Source: Phoronis australis
Lineage: Eukaryota > Phoronida > Phoronidae
NCBI GenBank assembly: GCA_002633005.1
Contig: NMRA01000062.1
Coordinates: 543,981 to 607,980 of the forward strand
Direction: 5' to 3'
DNA length: 64,000 bases
Positions 59,773 through 64,000 of this stretch are shown here, piece after piece; positions within the stretch are counted from its first letter, which is position 1, and the number at the start of each line of letters is the position of its first letter. The position numbers and the translations under genes are program-made. The notes beneath the pieces are model-generated. The model was not told the DNA's origin. It saw only the letters and a list, made by a program, of their open reading frames with translations, and made no database searches.

Positions 59773-59986
59773 GGCCCGTTCTAAGAAAACTGACTTAGTT
59801 AAGACAAATCTTAAATTTTAGTCAATCATATGATAAAAACTTAAACTTGTCTCAAGTCCGTTTCAAGAACGAGATTTAAGTTTGACTTAAGTTTTGTCTT
59901 AATTTTGACTTACTTGCCGGATCTGGGAGTTTTAAATTTTAGACTTAAGTCAAAAATGAAATAAAGTCAGTTTATTGGAACGAGCC
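59773..59986. mobile_element. AT-rich MITE, terminal repeats GGC(C/T)CGTTC
   Basis: GGCCCGTTCTAAGAAAACTG at the left and (complement) GGCTCGTTCCAATAAACTG at the right. The interior is packed with GACTTAAG / CTTAAGTC-type motifs. No certain target duplication. Confidence 0.65.
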
Positions 59987-59989
59987 ACT

Positions 59990-61660
59990 GGTCTCTAATA
60001 GACGCTTCCTTCTAACAGTAGTATATGAAATCATCATGCTAAGATCGTGTAATAACACGATACGAGCGGACGATTGGCTAAGGCGAATGTTATCGTTAGC
60101 TATCTTACAATACCGTGAGTTCACTCGCTGGAGGTCTGAAATAAACAAACGCCGGGTCTCAAATAAACGCCTTCCTCTAATAATAGAGGGCGGGTCTAGA
60201 GCACGTCTGCAAAAAGTAAACGCCCGGTCTACCATGAAGCTTTAGGGTACACATGAGTACCATATACTTTATGTTTGTACAATGCAAAAACGAAGACATG
60301 ATTACACCACAACATCAGGTCTATTCCCGGTATGTATATCTACCATAAACGTGCGGAAAATCATTGCAACACTCAGAAAGTTGTCACATCTGGTAATCTT
60401 TATTATTGACTGAACATTAAAAACTGCCAAATCCTAGCTCGGATTGACGACATACAGAGACACCATTTGCTTTTATTAGTCATGAGAATGAAACGATTAG
60501 GGAGATTTGTGGAATTTGTTATTTAGTGCTGCAAAAATATATATTTACCATCCTGAGAGTGAACTTAAGATATTTACGTACATGTAATAATTTGTACTCC
60601 ATATATATATACCCTGGTAGTGAAAAAAACGACTGATTATTATACAAAAATAATAAATGATTGGTACCACGTCAACAGCAACTGCCCACCATCGGCTGTG
60701 TGTCCCCGGAATGTAGACACCCTCGCCCCCAGTCAGCACCGCTCCTGGGTCCGGCACTTATAGCTACTCACTGAGGACACATAATCCGAACGCGATCTCA
60801 GCGAGTAATTCGTGTACAAATATTGACCCACATTGAGATATAAGACTGAAACGAGGATTACTTACCGTATTAACCTCGCGGGCAAAAGTAATATGAAAAT
60901 TCACAAATAAGAAGAGTTGATTTTTACCCCAATAACAGAAATAAGCTTTTCAGAAATTGATGTTGCAGTGAACTAATTGATTCAGGTTGAATGTAGCCGG
61001 TACAATGACAAATGAAAATCGCTCACTACATTAACAACAAAATACTGCATTGTTGGGTTTTGGTTAGTGAAATTCGGTCAAACCTATTTCATTTGTCTCA
61101 AGGAAGGGAAAGTTCAAATACGCCTACTCAAAGCAATTAGAATCGCACCAGATATCTGAAGTATTTTACTACGTGCCTTGCATGTACTTGTACTTGTACG
61201 CAAAACAACAAGCAAGCGGAACAAGCCGAAAATTACCGAATGAGCGGAGAAAGGACACGACCTTCTGTTTTATCCGTGACGGGAATACCCCAGTTACAAT
61301 GATCTAGCGTAATTGCCTATACGCATTTCCTGGTTATCAAAAGCCTATTAACGCAGAAAGGTTTGTGTCGAGGAAGACGTAGAAAAAAACTTAAGTGAAG
61401 CCAGTAAACGTAAGTTGATATTTTGCTTTTCTCGTCGCTGTAATCTGCCTCTCTTGCAAGCCCCATGGAAGCCTGGCAGAGATTTTCCAGGGCATAGAGA
61501 CCATCGATGAAGCGTTGTCAATTTAATCACAAAAATTCAAAACACCATCGCTGGGAACACAAATATGGCATGGCACTAACAATATCAATGTGAACGGAGG
61601 AGCCGGACTGTTCATCCTAAACCCGCGGGGGACCCTCACTCAGTTATGCGCCCTGCGAAA
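59990..61660. other. No recognisable gene
   Basis: Short frames only. Confidence 0.4.
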
Positions 61661-61664
61661 TAGT

Positions 61665-61930
61665 CAGTGGCGGATTTATAGGGGGGAGGGGCATGGTCCC
61701 CCTAAAATTCTCCCAGATACCATTTGACAGTTCGGGGTGCGAATTGCTGACAAGCATATGCGCNTCACAGGCCTTGAAAAGTCCCGTTTACCGTTTTTTT
61801 AGTATTAAGGTCTGCAAATTAACCCGAAAATTCGAGACCCTGCATCCCCTACATTTTAGGCCAGGCGCACGCATGTGGCGAAAATCTGGTTATTCCTGTG
61901 CCCCGGCTGCCCCCCTAACTCAAAATCCTG
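61665..61930 (+). mobile_element. hAT-like non-autonomous element, copy 2
   Basis: It starts CAGTGGCGGATTTATAGGGG and aligns through its length with the reverse complement of 43592-43890 (shared CCAGATACCATTTG, CCCGTTTACCGTTTTTT, ACATTTTAGGC, CTGGTTATTCC). The last dozen bases of the right end are missing, so it is truncated after CAAAATCCTG. Confidence 0.82.
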
Positions 61931-62380
61931 ATAGCAACCATTCTTTCTCTAACGTCTCGCCAACAAAGTTAACCATAGGATGGCCACCAGTTACTGTTTC
62001 GATTTTACGGTAAAACTTTCGCAGAAAAAATGTTTTCGAGCATATGATTAGTTTGACTATCTGGGTCGCAGCTTTCGACCTTGACGGCCAGTGCCGGCCG
62101 GCGGCCGCTGACCGGGTCACGTCCCCTGACGCATTTTTCAACTGGTTAACATGCATATGCAGAGCTTCAATATCCATTCAGATCACAAAGCTACGGCTTA
62201 AAGTACAACACACATTTGAGACTCGATTTTGTAATGACAGAGGTCCTTCTTGTGACATTATGGCAAATAACGTAATCGTTACGTACGTGGCGACAGCAAA
62301 AGAATCCAAAATTCTATGGATACTGGAGTGGTTCGAGGGGTGGCACAGGGGTTAACAAGCCGTGACGGCATAAGTTAAAT

Positions 62381-62569
62381 TTGTGGCGACGGGGGAAGCT
62401 GGCTAATCACGTCGACAACGTCCTTGGACAATTTAGAGCGCCGTGGGATTTGATTCGTTTGTATGGGCACGACGACAAACTCGCGTGCCTGTACAAGCGT
62501 CATGGACCACCTGCTGACGTTGAATATCTAGTCTCCCGTGTCACAGATACCATAATTGACGACTTTTAA
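62381..62569 (+). other. Unidentified 62-codon open frame
   Basis: MWRRGKLANHVDNVLGQFRA continuing to YLVSRVTDTIIDDF and TAA. The composition looks protein-like (amphipathic, balanced), but there is no splice site at its start and no family is recognised. It lies 0.6 kb upstream of the exon at 63199. Confidence 0.3.
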
Positions 62570-62769
62570 CCCGCCTTCCGTCGCAAAGAATAAGATTTTA
62601 ACTCAATCTTAATGTGTTATGAAATTGTCCCCGTGTCAAGCTATGAACAAGGTATTTCTAGAATTAGAAAAAAGTGTTACATCTTCGTTATTAGACTGGC
62701 TCTACAACTTCGCTTGTCACAGCGCTAGCCATTTTACGTAACGAGATTGGCCAAGCATGGTCGGCGCAG

Positions 62770-62900
62770 AACTGAAATAACTGGGGCTATAGCCCCGGCA
62801 CCCAGACCACTATGGTGCGCCGCCCATGTGACCATGGGCAGCCGCTGCACGCCAGCCGACTCAGTGGGGGGCTGTAGCCCCCTATCGTACGCCCCTCATG
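62770..62900. repeat. GC-rich small repeat with GGGGCTATAGCCCC-type palindromes
   Basis: GGGGCTATAGCCCC at about 62781 and GGGGGCTGTAGCCCCC at about 62867 frame a stretch with CCCATGTGACCATGGG, itself self-complementary. Confidence 0.55.
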
Positions 62901-63198
62901 ACAAGGAATAATTAATGATCTCAGTTTTTCTTAGCCCGAAAATCACTTCCCATCAGAATTATTAACACGTTGAGATAAGTTTTGCAATGGTATCCGATCT
63001 TACTCAAAGGTTATTTTCTGTCGACCTCACGTTCATTTACGTACGCAGTTATAACTCACAATTCGCGATGAGCTTGCAACGATTTTACACTGACGAGAAT
63101 TTAATAACGCAGCCATGTGCAATAGACAGTAAAATGTTAATGTTTTATTTATAAGCGTCCGTGTATTTGCATCATGTTAAGAATGTTTTTCTTTACAG

Positions 63199-63294
63199 GG
63201 CGTTAAGAAGAAGCAAATTATGGCAGAGTCAGGCATAAGCAAACAAGTTAAACGATTCGGTTTCGGTTTGAGAGCTTTCAAAAAATTCCCTGAG
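63199..63294 (+). CDS. Probable spliced exon, first coding exon of an unidentified gene
   Basis: Acceptor TTTTTCTTTACAG and donor GAG|GTAAGT are both excellent. The frame is open throughout. An ATG at 63220 with good context (ATTATGGCAG) starts MAESGISKQVKRFGFGLRAF, ending in phase 0. The leader before ATG is also open (GVKKKQI). The basic, aromatic N-terminus precedes something outside the window. No family recognised. Confidence 0.5.
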
Positions 63295-64000
63295 GTAAGT
63301 CCATAGTATGGGTTACAAATTGTAGGAAACGTGTGTAATGGCTTCACAGAGTAGAAAGAACGGAGATGTGTGCGAACGAGATTCCACTTAGACCGCAGAC
63401 GGTTGGTCATGCTATGCTTTAGACACGATTTCGAAACAGAAACTTCAGCGAGATTAAACGTACATGTACATATCAAACTACACGTTTTTTATACTGGTGA
63501 TGTCATTATCCCCGAGGTTGCTGCTATTACCAATGACGATATTCATGATACAATTTGCAATAATCGATATATGTGTGGCTGAAGCTTTATAGCACGTGCA
63601 ACAAAAAGTTATACCTCCGTGTGAAATTATACCGACATACCGACTTCGTGAGCCGTATTTTAGTGCTTTATTAGTTGTACGTGGTTATCGCATGGTTTTT
63701 ACAAGCACATTTCAAGAGCCAACTGCTTTCATTTTGTTGCTCACCAGAAAACTTAGGGTGGTAATGCGTAGCTATACGTTTGAGCTTTGTCTGAGTCTCT
63801 TACGTCTATGGAATTCAACTGTGGCGACTCTCGTTTGCGAAGGTAGAAATTTAGAGCCGTTGAATCCTCCGTGGTTTACGATTTATTCCAGTATCACTCA
63901 TCTGCCAAGTTTTAGGCCTGCATTTTAAAAATCACTATGTACCAACTGGCATTTTTATTTTGAATTCAATACTGAGTAATACAGCAGCAGTATATACAGT
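63295..64000. other. Intron or flank after the 63199 exon
   Basis: The frames at 63370 and 63596 lack splice support and motifs. Confidence 0.35.

Overview
This is a 64 kb piece of draft eukaryotic genome, with an N gap at 3478-4431 and a single N at 61764. Short GT-AG exons lie in long introns between many transposon families, and there are no bacterial-style operons. The mix of elements (TTAA-inserting THAP elements, PIF-Harbinger, hAT and pogo-like elements, several non-LTR retrotransposons), the base composition of roughly 40% GC by eye, and the exon style suggest a marine invertebrate. A non-vertebrate deuterostome such as a hemichordate or cephalochordate is my guess; the sequence does not settle it.

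The one complete host gene is a LIV-1-type zinc/metal transporter of the ZIP (SLC39A) family. It runs on the plus strand from about 27133 to 45914 in nine coding exons. All splice phases agree and give a 569-residue reading frame: signal peptide and ectodomain, a conserved CPAL-containing ectodomain exon, eight membrane segments, a His-rich cytoplasmic loop, and the HNFSDG and HELPHE metal-site motifs. It most resembles the SLC39A5/6/10 branch. Other host-gene evidence is weaker: a well-spliced exon at 63199-63294, a possible first coding exon on the minus strand ending at 15040, and a possible F5/8-type-C (fucolectin-like) exon on the minus strand near 10.7 kb.

Mobile DNA explains most of the rest. 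Three elements are flanked by TTAA and have Kolobok-like ends and THAP remnants: A (39591-42052, inside an intron of the transporter gene), B (47164-50173, just downstream of it) and C (52296-53585, with terminal inverted repeats of about 270 bp). A and B are relatives in opposite orientation. Each carries, converging on the THAP frame, sequence of a second protein. In B that frame contains a decayed copy of the Cys-rich 'ballast' (P2X7 intracellular) domain. This two-gene layout is the most unusual system in the window. B is itself riddled with nested insertions: a tRNA-like SINE head, a fold-back element, and a 260-bp hAT-like element with an 8-bp target duplication.

A PIF-Harbinger element with clear ends occupies 30655-33399 (TAA duplication, imperfect terminal repeats, many subterminal copies of a short motif, decayed transposase plus DNA-binding ORF). 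Non-LTR retrotransposon pieces lie at 7121-7770 (5' end with tandem monomers and endonuclease start), 27849-28800, 29500-29711, 40802-41494 (RNase H) and 59036-59650. A decayed RecQ-type helicase fragment is at 16427-16945 on the minus strand. Small hAT-like 'CAGTGGCGGAT' elements, AT-rich MITE-like repeats, minisatellites with 25-, 27- and 52-bp periods, and microsatellites fill much of what remains.

The stretches 17.8-23.2 kb, 33.4-35.7 kb, 55.1-58.1 kb and 60-61.6 kb show little I can name.
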